The notes under the pieces are model-generated. The model saw nothing but the letters and a program-made list of their open reading frames with translations, ran no database searches and was not told where the DNA came from. Below are positions 30,701 to 41,262 of a stretch of DNA of 64,000 nucleotides, piece after piece. Numbering within the stretch: the stretch's first letter is position 1; every line of letters starts with the position of its first letter. Location of the stretch: the NCBI GenBank assembly GCA_024114885.1, contig CP099420.1, positions 434,001 to 498,000 on the forward strand, read 5' to 3'. Source of the DNA: Septoria linicola. Its lineage: Eukaryota > Ascomycota > Dothideomycetes > Mycosphaerellales > Mycosphaerellaceae. Made by a program: the position numbers and the translations under genes.

Positions 30701-31503
30701 ATGACTCCACGCAATCAAGACTCGCGCAAGCGCAAGCGCGACGAGACGAACGACACCAGCGAAGCAGCGTCAAAACAATTCGTGTACGCAGACCAACAAT
30801 CGGCTGTGGACCAGTCGCACTACAGGACTAACAGGCACACAGCTCGAACTTCGCAGAGATCATCACCATCGCTTCGACAAATAATGCCGATAGTTCCAGG
30901 ATTCTGGTCCATAAAGACCTTATTCTAAAGAGCTCTCCCAAACTTCGGGACGAGGTCGAGGCTCACGGCTTTGGTGGCATGATACGTCAGTCTCCGGGGA
31001 TGTATCGACGTTCGAGGCGCTTCGTGCATTTTCTCTACACCAATACTCTCGCAGCTGTGGGCCATGAATACCCTGAATGGCGAGAGTGGATAGCCGACTG
31101 GGACTTCGGCTGTGGTCTGCGTAGCGCGAAGTACATGAACAAAATCATGGATGAACTCATCGCGCTCGGATCAGAAGAGCCCGACGTACTGCCAGAGATA
31201 GTGATGTATGTGAGGGGGCTGGAAGAGGCCACGGGCAACAATACCTATGGTCCATTGTGGCACTGGCTGCGAGATGCCATCGGCAACGTGATCACAGCCG
31301 AGACCTATGCAGAGATGACAGATATCGGCAAGTGGCCCGCTCGGTTGCTTGCGTGCTTGCTACAGAGCGCGCTGCAACGAGCAGAGCACCCATCACGGCA
31401 GCATAGACTTCCAACGTATGCGATGAGGTACGATTATCATGTCGACGAGGAGGAGGAAGATGAAGAAGAGGCTGAAGACCTCAGCTTCGAGAACTGGCTA
31501 TAG
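30701..31503 (+). CDS. BTB/POZ-like domain protein
   Basis: Two exons, 30701-30783 and 30843-31503, give 247 residues. The 59-nt intron has donor GTACGC, branch GACTAAC and acceptor CACACAG; splicing joins KQFV to SNFAEIITIAS. The exon-2 frame has a stop just upstream, so the intron is required. The order NFAEIITIAS, SSRILVHKDLILKSSPKLRDE, then RRFVHFLYTNTL resembles fungal BTB domains (strand, V-H-K/R, helix, small pocket). The N-terminus has a basic patch (SRKRKRDE), possibly a nuclear signal. The C-terminus is strongly acidic (a run of Glu/Asp, about residues 230-240). By family knowledge BTB proteins are often adaptors for cullin-3 ligases or scaffolds. The specific role is unknown. Confidence 0.65.
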
Positions 31504-31905
31504 CCAAGGGAGGTGTGCTACAAATCATCAGCAACCTGGACCATCCAAGAGCACGAAGCGAACCATTCCTGGGTATTTTGCATACATACAGGTTCCCAAA
31601 TTGGTCAATCCCGCTCAACCCGCACGCTGTTCGAAGATGAGGTACTTCGTACTTCTTCGTCTGGGTCAAGGCTCCTGAGGTTGCACCTGTGATTGTATCG
31701 GCGACGATTCTCGGATGCATGAGAGGAGCTGAGATCATGCAGAAAGTATTGCAGCAGATCTTCTCAGCAGAGCCAGCCACATCGAAGGCCTGCACACCTT
31801 CTTTCTGCTTCAAAGCGCTTGCTTGCTTGAAGCTGCAGGTACGAACCTGCTCTATTTGTACACTATTCGACACAATCCACTTCTCCATCATCGGACCATC
31901 TCTTC
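31504..31905. other. Convergent 3' intergenic region
   Basis: 402 bases between the ends of the BTB-like gene and SCO1. No gene is supported. Confidence 0.4.
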
Positions 31906-32832
31906 TCATGAATCGATCTTTCCTCTCCAGTCTGCAATATGGTCGTTAATCACCTTCGCCGCCGCATCAACAGAGAAATTCCTCCCGATGGCTTCCACAA
32001 AGTCGCCTTCCGGATCTACACATTCACAAGTCAGCACACCACATCCCCCTTCCTCATCTTCCATGTCAAACTCACCCATCAAATAAAAGTAGATACTATG
32101 ATCCACCAAATAATCCTGTCCCGGCTTCACATCCGGCGGCGTACTAAAATACACCCTATACGCCTTACACACACTCTTCACCTCCTCCCACGTCCCCACC
32201 AACCCGACAATATCCCCATGAAACTCCTTCAAATACCGCCTCAACACCTCGGGCGTATCCCTCGCAGGATCACAACTAATAAACACACTCCTCAACTTAT
32301 CCCCATGCTTCTCCTTGACCAGATCAATCATGCCCGCCATTTTATCCAATTCTTCAGGACAAATATCAGGGCAATGCGTGAAACCGAAATAGACCAGGCT
32401 GTATTTGCCTTTGAGGTTTTGCTCGGTGAATTCGTTGCCGTGGTGGTCGATGAGGTGGAAAGGCCCGCCGACGAGGGGTTTGCCGATGCCTTTGTTGGCT
32501 TCGGCGATGCGGGCGCGTGACATGCGGGCTTTTTCGTAGCGGAAGTAGAGCGTTAGGCCGGCGCCGGCGGAGAGGAAGAGCAGGCCGGCTTGCCAGGAGA
32601 AGGGGCCGAGGCGGTAGCGGGATTTGGCTTCTTGGACTGTGCGTTGGCGGAGGTGGGAGGGGGAGGATGTGAATGTGCGGCGGGAGGGGTGGTGTTGGAG
32701 TGGTTGGAGGTCATGTTGGAGGGACCGTGGGAAGACGCTTTTGGATGTTGTTGATGTTGTGGTGGATGCGCATTGTTTGCAGATGCTTTGCTGGGCGCCA
32801 GCGCGTAGTGGGTTGAAGAGTCGTGAAGCCAT
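31906..32832 (-). CDS. SCO1: SCO1 copper chaperone for cytochrome c oxidase
   Basis: Two exons, 32832-32076 and 32015-31906, give 288 residues. The 60-nt intron (GTGAGT...GCTGAC...GTGTAG) is stop-free and in frame, so the raw ORF reads through it (308 residues). Splicing joins YFYLM to DPEGDFVEAIGRN, the conserved family sequence, whereas the unspliced insert (GEFDMEDEEGG) does not fit. The N-terminus is a mitochondrial presequence. One membrane span lies at about residues 75-100 (WQAGLLFLSAGAGLTLYF). A thioredoxin-like domain follows with the copper site CPDIC (C-x3-C) and the distal His in VDHSIYFYL. By family knowledge it delivers copper to the CuA site of COX2 in the intermembrane space. 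Confidence 0.95.
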   Translation of the reverse strand: MASRLFNPLRAGAQQSICKQCASTTTSTTSKSVFPRSLQHDLQPLQHHPSRRTFTSSPSHLRQRTVQEAKSRYRLGPFSWQAGLLFLSAGAGLTLYFRYEKARMSRARIAEANKGIGKPLVGGPFHLIDHHGNEFTEQNLKGKYSLVYFGFTHCPDICPEELDKMAGMIDLVKEKHGDKLRSVFISCDPARDTPEVLRRYLKEFHGDIVGLVGTWEEVKSVCKAYRVYFSTPPDVKPGQDYLVDHSIYFYLMGEFDMEDEEGGCGVLTCECVDPEGDFVEAIGRNFSVDAAAKVINDHIADWRGKIDS

Positions 32833-33332
32833 GGTGAGTTGTTACGTGGTGTGGTCGTGAAAGATGATGTTTCTTGAGACTTTTAGTCCATCGATGATGA
32901 TATGTGAAGGTCGATCGCCACGGCGGAAACTCGGACAATGCTCGCATCGGGAGTGCCTGTTCTGCTCCGGCGCTGCTACATTGCTTCACCATTGACTGCT
33001 GCAGATCAAACTCACGAGTGTTCAAAGAATAGCAAGGTGTCGCACAGCTATCGAGAGAGGAGCACTGAGGCTGCTTGATCAGTCGTAGCAAAGCATGCAA
33101 GAGATACACAATTATGAAAAGCACAAGCTGTTCGCTTGCTCCGTCGATAGCTAACCCTCTTACAGCAGACACACCTCATTTACTGTACATATGCCGAGTG
33201 CGTACACTCATAATTCCATACCCAGCAAGCAGCAGAGCTCAATCGCTCACAATCCTCAAACGCCTTCGCTTCGAAAGCACAACTTCAGTCGAGCACCGAT
33301 CAAGTGTTCGCTGGCAAAACAAATCTCCCTGC
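32833..33332. other. Intergenic region upstream of SCO1
   Basis: 500 bases containing the SCO1 promoter and the 3' flank of ERF2. Open frames here are not protein-like. Confidence 0.4.
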
Positions 33333-35531
33333 TCATCTCGGCGTGCTATTCGCTCCTCCAGGCAGCGCCCTCTTCTGACTCTTTGTACTCTGCGCCCCGA
33401 TTCCACTATCGGCGGTTTGCGGTGGCGGAGGCAGCTCTTTCATCTCGATCTCTCTCTCGGCTCCTCCATTAGCTTGCTGTCCTTCTCCTCTTCCCCTTGG
33501 TACACTAAACCTTTTCTTCAACCCTTCGACTCGACTCTGACTTCTAGCAGCGTCCAGCTTGGCCACTTCTGTGCGTTCACTCTTGGGTAGAACATGACCC
33601 ATCCTTACATCTCCATGCTGATAAGCTTTCTTGAAGCTCATATAGCTTGGAGGACGTGGTCGACCCAAGACAGCAGCCCAGTTCTTCAAGATGGATGACT
33701 GCGAGAATGGACGATGGCGGTCTTTTGGCAGGAACTTGTGGCTGTTGAGGTATTCGCGCGTCGTTTCACCTCGTGCTATCAGGAACAGGTGGTAGCCGAA
33801 AAGACTTCCTGGGTACGGGAGGGCCAGAACAGCGTAGATGAACATGGCGAATGCGACTCGTTCCTCTGTGCGGCCGGAGAGGGCTGAGCCGAAGGACATG
33901 TCGTTCTGACTCGCGTACATCCCGACATGGGTCAAGGAGAAGGCGATCAGGAGGAGGGCCATGATACTGCCGAATCCTATGTAGGCAAAGAAATATCTGT
34001 AATTTCTTCTTCCGACGCAATTGTTGAGCCACACGCAGTGATGATCTTGCGTTTCGATACATGCATCACACACTCGACAGTGATGCGCGCGTGGTGGTCG
34101 CCAAATGTTGCATGTCTTACAATACTTTGTAGGGACTTCCATGGCGGTCGTGGCGCCGCTGGGTCCCGCCGAACCGGTCTCCGCGGCGTGCGCTTCGAGA
34201 TTCGCCGTCATTTGTTTGGAAGGGAAGGTCTTCACCATAACCCATTCCGTTGTTGGCGGTCCCACTGTGAGAGGGTCTCGATCCTCGTCCGAATTTGGAG
34301 GATGAGGATGTAGATTCCGAGGAAGGACGCCAGGGTCGGATATTGCAGCATGTATGAATGCAGAGAACGTGACGAAAAAGATGTAGGCGAAGACGATGGG
34401 TAGTGCTGGTGACACGTTTTGCCATAGCCAGGGTGCTGAGAATGCAAAAAAGAGAGCTGCAGGCAAGACTGTGAGGACGAAGGTGGCAATGTTGAGCGGG
34501 TTGGCCTTGGTGTTGAGACATCGTCCGAAACAGAAGAAGAGGTAGTTTCCAGCATAGTATTGGTAGTTCCGGCCAGGTTTGGAGGTTGTCGGCCCCGGAG
34601 ATAATCGTGCTGGAGACGCAGGCTTTTCCTTAGCACGAAGATTAGGCGAAGCTGGAACTGAAGACAGCTTCTCATGATCCTTAACCGATGGTCGCTGCTC
34701 ATTCACATCCCTCTTGCTTTTATTTGAGCCCCATCCCAGAGAGTTCCGCAAAGAGCGCGGTGATTTGGGCTTCGAGTCTATCGTCTGTAGTTTCTCATTC
34801 GTGTTCTGTCGTGTATGTAGCGGGGTGGTACTGTTCTTGCTCGCGGTGCTGCCAGGTCCACCAGCCATGAGCGGTGCGCCACCTGAGCTCGTAGCGACGG
34901 AGAAGCCTCTGCTGACTGGCAAAGGTGGTGCCTCGCCATCTCTGGACGCGATTGCTGCCTCTCGTGCTGTGTTGACCGATGCATTGCTGTAGCGGTGCTG
35001 GTGCCCCTTCCGCTCCTCGCTCTCCTCGTCCACGCCCTGTTGAATGCGATGCCCTCCCTGACTGCTGCTTGGCGGCGCGACAGTCTGGCCACGCTGTGCT
35101 TGCAGCTTTTGCGAGCTCATAGGCCGGAAGAATCCTTGCGCTGTAAGCGATGGCACATGTGTGGGACCACTCATGCCAGATCCGGGTCGCGAAGTGTCTC
35201 CTTCTCTGCGACTAAAAGGTCGATAACTTCGTTGCGAAGGAGGAGGTCCTCCGCCAACGCTTGCCGAAGCTCTGCTACCGGACATGCGCTGCCAGCTACT
35301 CGTCCCTGTCGCATCGCTCGTTGGTCGCGCAGGGGGAAGTCCCGGCTCGCCCACAGGTCCTGTAGCAGACAGGCGATTCTCCTGCTTGTTGGCGCCAAAC
35401 TCCGACGTGCCCGTGGAAGATGCGGTCATCGGCCTGCCATCGTTGGCAGAGGAGTGCGGATTCGGGTCATTAGCGAGGAATGTCGGTATCGCGGACGTGT
35501 TGTCGTTGTCATTCACATTCGGGCTGGCCAT
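33333..35531 (-). CDS. ERF2: DHHC palmitoyltransferase ERF2
   Basis: Single exon, 732 residues. The first ~315 residues are low-complexity (Ser/Gly/Pro-rich), a long extension compared with yeast Erf2. Next come two membrane spans (about 340-395, IATFVLTVLPAALFFAF and IVFAYIFFVTFSAFIHAA), the DHHC cysteine-rich domain (about 465-515: CKTCNIWRPPRAHHCRVCD, then ETQDHHCVWLNNCVGRRNY), and two more spans. The DPG motif (ISDPGVLPRN) precedes the DHHC domain. By family knowledge Erf2 with Erf4/Shr5 palmitoylates Ras at the ER. In a mating-type context this matters only generally, because Ras signalling feeds development. ATG 35529-35531 is the first in frame. Confidence 0.9.
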   Translation of the reverse strand: MASPNVNDNDNTSAIPTFLANDPNPHSSANDGRPMTASSTGTSEFGANKQENRLSATGPVGEPGLPPARPTSDATGTSSWQRMSGSRASASVGGGPPPSQRSYRPFSRREGDTSRPGSGMSGPTHVPSLTAQGFFRPMSSQKLQAQRGQTVAPPSSSQGGHRIQQGVDEESEERKGHQHRYSNASVNTAREAAIASRDGEAPPLPVSRGFSVATSSGGAPLMAGGPGSTASKNSTTPLHTRQNTNEKLQTIDSKPKSPRSLRNSLGWGSNKSKRDVNEQRPSVKDHEKLSSVPASPNLRAKEKPASPARLSPGPTTSKPGRNYQYYAGNYLFFCFGRCLNTKANPLNIATFVLTVLPAALFFAFSAPWLWQNVSPALPIVFAYIFFVTFSAFIHAAISDPGVLPRNLHPHPPNSDEDRDPLTVGPPTTEWVMVKTFPSKQMTANLEAHAAETGSAGPSGATTAMEVPTKYCKTCNIWRPPRAHHCRVCDACIETQDHHCVWLNNCVGRRNYRYFFAYIGFGSIMALLLIAFSLTHVGMYASQNDMSFGSALSGRTEERVAFAMFIYAVLALPYPGSLFGYHLFLIARGETTREYLNSHKFLPKDRHRPFSQSSILKNWAAVLGRPRPPSYMSFKKAYQHGDVRMGHVLPKSERTEVAKLDAARSQSRVEGLKKRFSVPRGRGEGQQANGGAEREIEMKELPPPPQTADSGIGAQSTKSQKRALPGGANSTPR

Positions 35532-35970
35532 GGCGATGTCCGTCCGCTATCTTGATCGCCGCCGCCGGGTCTGCAGCAGCAGAGAAGCAGCAAATTGAGC
35601 AGAGTTGGGGAGATGAGAGTCCAATTCATAATCCGCGGCTGGATGTTTCAGTCGGAATAGCAGCCTCCCTTCGCCCCCTCACATTGACACTGTCTACGAC
35701 TGCCCCTTATTGTTGAGAAGAAGGGAGAGGTATCATTGTATTGTTGTGGTGTCCTAAAGTCAAATAGAGTGCATTTGGGCGTCGTCCTTGCGCCACTGTG
35801 AACTAGTTCATCCTCCTTGCCCGTGCACATCGCGCTGTCGATGCACAGATGCACCCCGGCTGTTGCCGCAGAGCCCCATTGGAACTGGACTGCAGCTCCG
35901 GTCAAACATCGTCACCACCACCAACACCTCTGTCTCTGTTCCTCACCACCACCATATCTCCTCTCCCACC
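35532..35970. promoter_or_regulatory. Divergent promoter between ERF2 and the small mitochondrial gene
   Basis: 439 bases between divergent starts. The plus-strand side near 35900-35970 is CA/CT-rich, typical of a fungal 5' leader (ends CTCCCACCATG). No ORF is supported. Confidence 0.4.
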
Positions 35971-36544
35971 ATGTCTTTCGTCGCAAGAAGAGCCGCATTC
36001 CAGGCCACGCGTGCCGTGCGCCAGCCTACCCTCCGTCGCACATACGCCGATGCCGTCAGCTCAGCAGAGCAGCCAGAGAAGAAGGATATCCTCCGAAAGG
36101 GCGCACGAAAGGATCCTGAGCTCTACGTACGCTCCGGGTACTCGGAAAACTGCGGAAAAGTGGTAATAATGTTGTCTAGATCCTCCTCACCATCATGACC
36201 GGCGCATTCGGCCTTGCAGGCTGGCATTTTTCCCGCAACCCGACCTCCTCTTCCTCCGAGAACCCAGTCGCACAGGTCGAGCACTCCGAGCCATGGAAGA
36301 CTGGAGGCGAGGCGCGTTACCAATATCACCCAGGTGGTGACCCAAGCAGGGGAAAGAAGGATGCCCCAAGCGCCTTGAACGAGGTTATCATCCCGAATGT
36401 CAACTTGCCAAAGGTGTGTATAAGCAGTTTGAGCGGGGAGAACGCGGATTGCAAGGGAGACGAGGGAGTTGGAATGGTGCGGCTAACACATATTGGCAGG
36501 AACTCCACGAGAAGTACAACAAGTGGGGCAAGGAGGGATACTAG
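35971..36544 (+). CDS. Small mitochondrial inner-membrane protein, fungal-conserved type
   Basis: Three exons, 35971-36126, 36180-36413 and 36500-36544, give 144 residues. Both introns (GTACGC...GTCTAG, GTGTGT...TTGGCAG) have phase 0. The N-terminus (MSFVARRAAFQATRAVRQ) is a clear mitochondrial presequence. After LRKGARKDPELY one membrane span follows (ILLTIMTGAFGLAGWHF), then a hydrophilic tail with KYQYHP-like spacing (YQYHPGGDP) and APSALNEVIIPNVNLP, ending LHEKYNKWGKEGY. The layout is that of a small accessory subunit of a respiratory complex. I do not recognise the exact family, so no symbol is given. Confidence 0.8.
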
Positions 36545-36826
36545 GCGAGGACTCATGCAGGAAACGAAGCAGGAAAGCAGCAAGTTGCGGAAGACGTGTA
36601 TACAGCATGGAGTGGATATCTTGTGCAATAGACTGAGGCGAGAAGCTTCTGCTTGGGACAGTACGTACTAGCCAAGCACCTTTCATATGTCTGCTTCAGC
36701 TGCTTCCAGCGTTACGCCTGGCGCCTGCTCACAGGCCATACTCACTCCCCTCATATGGGTCCCTCGCTACCCTGTGTTGTAGTACCTCGTATGGTCCACA
36801 TCCCAGGTCCGACTTCAGTGCAAAGA

Positions 36827-37536
36827 CTACAGGAAAGTGGCCAGGATCTTCTGAATTTCGCCCTTATTCGTCATCTCCGCCACGATCTCGCATCTCACCC
36901 TGTCCCGCTCGTCATAAGATGCAGCTGATCCAACTCGACGTTCGATCTCCGGGTCGATCGCTGCGAGAAGAGCGCTCCTCACCGCGTCCACATCACCTTC
37001 TAGATGATCGAGTACAGCGTCCGTTCTCTGGTCCGTTGGCCATATTCCTTCGGCCTCTGCAAGCGTGAACTTGTCTACAACTTGATTGATCTGATCTCGC
37101 ATCATACCGACCCCGATAGCTTGTGGCGACGCTGTCCACTCCCGAACCTTAAGGTGGATTATGCAGCGCATCTTCTCGCAAGCTCCAAAAGGACAATCGA
37201 GTTGCACTGCCCATGGGTATATGCGGCGGTCACATTTGACGATTTGTTTCGATGGCGTTCCAGCCCTATGGCTTTAGCAGCCGGCAAGAAAGTTAGAACC
37301 AGGTCGAGGCCTTTGTTACAGAATTGCGGCATAGCAGTAATGCTCCAGGGAAGGTCGATGCCGGGCCAGGTAACAAGGCGGGTTTGGAACTTTTCGAGCC
37401 ACTTCTGCGCGAAGATTGCTGTGGTTTCGGGCTTGGAACGATCAGCATCAGGAAATGACAGCAGGCAACATCAAGTCAGATCGTGACTTACCGGGCCAAA
37501 TACTACGGCCGTCGCATCTGGTGGTTCCGACTCCAT
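36827..37536 (-). pseudogene. Tandem orphan family member 1, frameshifted
   Basis: Exon 1 is 37536-37492 (MESEPPDATAVVFGP), followed by an intron GTAAGT...CCAAG. Exon 2 begins at 37431 with PETTAIFAQKWLEKF and reads DLPWSITAMPQFCNKGLDLV, then AAKAIGL. Right after AIGL (near 37258) the frame breaks: one base is missing, and the following frame continues PSKQIVK, IYPWAVQLDCPFG, then DQINQVVDKFTLAEAEG to the stop at 36827. This aligns column by column with copy 2 across the break. With the missing base the exon would be 606 nt. The gene has the same two-exon plan and splice position as its neighbours. Function is unknown. This copy is probably inactivated unless the base was lost in assembly. 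Confidence 0.7.
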
Positions 37537-37977
37537 ACTTACGGTCTAGCCACTGCGACTCGATGATGTCGTATCAACGTTGATAAAAGAGAAGGGTCAA
37601 CCGCAGAAGAAAAGGGCAGAAGATATTCGGTGCTGCGCAAGCGAACCAACTCGGCAGAAGTAAGTGAATTCTAATCATGTTCTATGCACGCAGCGCGCTT
37701 CACTTGCGCAACCTTCGCCAGTGGTTCACGTTAGTGTCCAACTGCTTATGGTCAATAGGGGTTAGCTACAGGTCCCCATATCTCGCAGCAGAGGAACGAT
37801 CTCAGTCACGTTAGGCCTCCTTCTGACGAGGCAAAAGCCTGCGCAGTCTCGATATTTCCACGCTCGAGCTTCTCTGAGCATCCACTACGCCAAGCACCTT
37901 TTCTCAGCCTGGAAAAGAAGTTCGAGTCTGCGTCTTGTGGCCTCCCACACACCAGGCTGAGATGGAAATGCGCTTTC
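37537..37977. other. Spacer between orphan family copies 1 and 2
   Basis: 441 bases with no supported gene. It presumably carries the promoter of copy 1. Confidence 0.35.
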
Positions 37978-38703
37978 CTACTCAGGCTGTGTCCCATTGA
38001 CCATGGCAAACCACTCTTTCAACTGACCAGTCTGCTGCATCTCCACAAGCACCTCCTTCATGGTCCGGTCTGCATTCGTGAGATGCCCACTCGTCCCTAT
38101 GCGTTGTCGGACTTCCGCCTCGACGGTAGCAAACGCACTCTTGAGTAGATCTGCGTGTTTCGGGTCCTCCATACGCGCGAATCTCGCATTCGGTGCCTTG
38201 TCTTCCGGCCAATTGCCCTCAGCCACTGCTAAGGTAACCTTGTCAACCACCTTGTCGATCTGACTACGCACTGCTCGAATGCTGTAGGCTCGCGGAAATT
38301 CGGTCCACTCGCGCAAGCATGAATCGATCGCTTTGCGAATATGGTGGGCGACTACAAAGGGGCGTCCGGACTCCGCGATCTGAGGATATCGTCCGCTGAA
38401 GACGCCCTGTTGACTTGGGGATTGCTGTAGGCCGATGGCATTGGCCTGTTTCCAGAAAGCCAGGATCAAGTCCACTCCCTGGTCACAGAACTTGGGCATA
38501 TCGGTAGTGCTCCAAGGAAGACCTCTTCCTGGCCAGGTGTTAAGGTGCGCTGTCAGCTTTTCGAGCCATTTTTTGGTGAACATGGCTTTTGTTTCCGCCT
38601 GTTACTGTCAGAGACCATGAAAAAAAAGGCGCTCAGTGATTGTCTCGCGTGCGAGCTAGCTACTTACCGGACCAAACACCTTTGCTGCATTCTCCGAAGA
38701 CAT
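37978..38703 (-). CDS. Tandem orphan family member 2
   Basis: Two exons, 38703-38668 (MSSENAAKVFGP) and 38598-37978, give 218 residues. The 69-nt intron (GTAAGT...GTAACAG) sits directly after the V-F-G-P motif, exactly as in copies 1 and 3. The family core reads ETKAMFTKKWLEKL, LNTWPGRGLPWS, CDQGVDLILAFWKQANAIGL, QIDKVVDKVTLAVAEGNWP and, near the end, MKEVLVEMQQTGQLKEW. No signal peptide, membrane span or catalytic motif is visible. Many charged helices suggest a soluble cytosolic or nuclear protein. I do not recognise the family. The copies are strongly diverged (under half identical by eye), so the duplication is old or fast-evolving. Confidence 0.65.
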
Positions 38704-39156
38704 GATTGCGGTCTGAGCGCAGATGGCTCTTTCGAGCTGCACAGAGCAGAAAGAGAAAAGCAGAGAGATTAAACAATGGAGAACAACCGCGACTGTCACG
38801 CGTCGGCTCACTGCGGCGACAAACGCTTCACTGGAACACAAACAGCGAAAGTTGAGTCTCGGGGTCCACAACTTTCTGACGCATCTCGCGCTGATAGGGA
38901 CTGACCGAGACCGTCCGATAGCAATCGTTGTAAAGTGAGCGAGGTCAGAAACTCCTTCGAGCGAAGCGGTTCGATTCTGGCGTACGGCCTAGAGTATTGA
39001 TGTTGGCCTGATGTCTATCGTGCTGCTTTCTTTGCGCAGCTAGCCCTACGGCTCAAGTCATGGTAATGGTAGGTGATGCAGCCAGACCTCTCCACATGGT
39101 GGCCGCTTACCGCACCTACCCTCGATCACGATCTGCGCGCCCCGACTGGCGCCTTC
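38704..39156. other. Spacer between orphan family copies 2 and 3
   Basis: 453 bases with no supported gene. A tRNA T-loop-like string near 38968-38980 has no matching acceptor or anticodon arms. Confidence 0.35.
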
Positions 39157-39917
39157 CTAGTCTCCCAAGTGCTGTCGCTGCAGCTTGTTGATAGCCAAGT
39201 CAAGTTGGCCAGTCTTGAGCATTTCTGTGACCACCTCACCCATAATTCGAGCCTTATCCACCATAGATGCAGCTGCATCGATGCGACACTCTTGCTCTGG
39301 ACGCATGACCGATTTGACCGCAGCAGCAAGCTCCCCTGGGGCAGCATTTTGGAAGATTTGACCTTCTCTCGTTTGCTTACTGTTCCTGACTCCTTCGACT
39401 TCGCCTTCAGTGACCTTGTCAATAAGCTCGTTGATCCGAGCGCAGTGCTGCTCGCCCGTATGGCCACGCCTACCAGGCTTGCCGCTCCAGATCGTCAATC
39501 GTGCCTCGACTACAGTCTCGATAGCACCAGCGGCTGTGAACGGATTGCTGAAGATACCGTACCAGGGATACTTTCCGACTCTCACTGTTTCGTACTCCGT
39601 GGATAGTGCGCCGTGGCTGGTGTGGCAGTCGTCCTCCTTGAGTCCCATTCCTTTGGCACTGCGGAAGAACGGCATTATAAAGTCGAAACCTGCACTGCAC
39701 CAATACGGCAAGGCGGCCTCGCTCCAGGGAAGACCGTCACCTGGGAACGTGGAAAGGTGTGTATTGAGCTTATTGAGCCACTTCTTTACGAAGATTGCCT
39801 TCGTCTCTACCTGAGAGGTGTTAGCAATAGAAAGCAAGAAGTCCGTCGTGTTATTGCAGGAAATATGCCTACCGGACCGAAGACGACAGCCTTTGGCTCT
39901 ATAGCCTTGGATGCCAT
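39157..39917 (-). CDS. Tandem orphan family member 3
   Basis: Two exons, 39917-39873 (MASKAIEPKAVVFGP) and 39810-39157, give 232 residues. The intron (GTAGGC...CTAACACCTCTCAG, 62 nt) again falls directly after VFGP. The core matches its neighbours: VETKAIFVKKWLNKL, LSTFPGDGLPWSEAAL, AGFDFIMPFFRSAKGMGL, INELIDKVTEGEVEG and GEVVTEMLKTGQLDLAI. There is no signal peptide, membrane segment or known motif. Conserved positions across all three copies (F-V/F-G-P, KW-L-KL, P-G-LPW, A-G-GL, hydrophobic heptads in the C-terminal half) define a family I cannot name. All three are on the same strand at about 1.2-kb spacing. Confidence 0.65.
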
Positions 39918-41262
39918 GACTGCGATCAAGTCAATATGATTCTGTCGTGGAGTTTGTAACAGGTAGGGACGGAGAAGAACATAAATCGAGAGAACTTAAG
40001 ACTGAAGAAAGTTCCATGCACGTCTCGCACAAGCCCACACAAACAAACAAATGTGTCGCGTTGTTTCGATTCACTCGGTCTCGTTTTTCTCACGCTCGCC
40101 TCAGAAGCAGATCAAATCACTCGCTTCTCAGCTGGTCAGCTTGGGACTTCAGTCCACCACGAGCCACCTTTAGCTGCGCCTACACACACTGCGTCGACTG
40201 AGGGTTCCCCTTGTATTGAGCTAAGCAACTCATAGCTGCCTTGAAGATGGAGTGATGCAGAGTCAATATATCGATGCGGGCGGTCTCCAAAATATGCACG
40301 TATCAGATACGAGCGGATCAAATTTAGCTGGCTCAACTCCTGCTCAGCCAACAACGAGCCACCGTCGTAGCACTGTGTACGCAGCTTGGGTCAATACTGC
40401 ACTCACTGGAGCCGCCGTAGACAGGCATCCATCGAAGCGACCGCAAAACCTCATATGAGAGCCTCCTTCGCCTTCGCGAGTGTCTACAAGGCTGTTGGTA
40501 AGGCTCTTGTTGTAGTCTATGAATCTGGCAGGCTTTGCACATCTCGAGATCAATACCTCACGGATATGTGAGCCTCCATAGCGGCGGAGTCCACGCATGG
40601 CCGTTCCCGTAATGGTGACATCGTCTAATGGACCAGGGGCTACGATCCGGAGGACAATGCCATGTGTGCATTGAGGTAACCATCTCGGCATCAAGTAGTC
40701 TCGGTGTAGCACCTTTCCCCCAGAGCGAGGCAGCATGTCGACCTCTCACCAGCCGTTTGAGTTGTCGGCAGGCATGCCAATGCTCCGATCTCCGGATCAG
40801 GTTGGTGGACGGCATCAGTAGCATTCAGAGGAGCCGTATTGTGGCAAGGATCTCGGCACGCTGATGAATTGTGAGATTTTGTCACCGGGACATGGCTGAG
40901 GAATGCTGATCCTGCAAACGACGTGTGGTGATCGTAATCGTGCACAGGTTTCATTGGTCCAGAGACGAAGCTCCGTCCTGAATGAATCTCGCTGACAGCC
41001 TTGGCCCCAACATATCCCTCGTACCTTACAACCATAACAACACGCCTCACTCCTGCCACATGCCCGCCAGACCCTTCTTGTAGTGGAAAAGATCCTTGCA
41101 AGCTTGTCCAACTGACCAATTTCTACAGCCGTACAGACTACTGCCACACCACCACACGGACAGAGCGTGATATCTGAGAGCTCGCGTCCCCCGCGTCGAC
41201 AAGTCGCGTCCTTTGCTCCTCTGAACACGACATTGACACCTTCTACGCGGCACAGCTGCACG
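39918..41262. other. Gap between the orphan array and the ASH1-type gene
   Basis: 1345 bases. A minus ORF at 40344-40736 (130 residues, ATG start, with GIVLRIVAPGPLDD and GGSHIREVLISRCA) has gene-like composition but no known motif, and may be a small hypothetical gene. Other frames (such as 40815-41261 minus) look like shadows. The promoter of the downstream gene lies here, and its frame is open upstream to 41167 without an earlier ATG. Confidence 0.3.

Noticed and set aside
38968..38980. tRNA T-loop-like string GGTTCGATTCTGG
   Set aside because: No matching acceptor, D or anticodon arms could be found around it.
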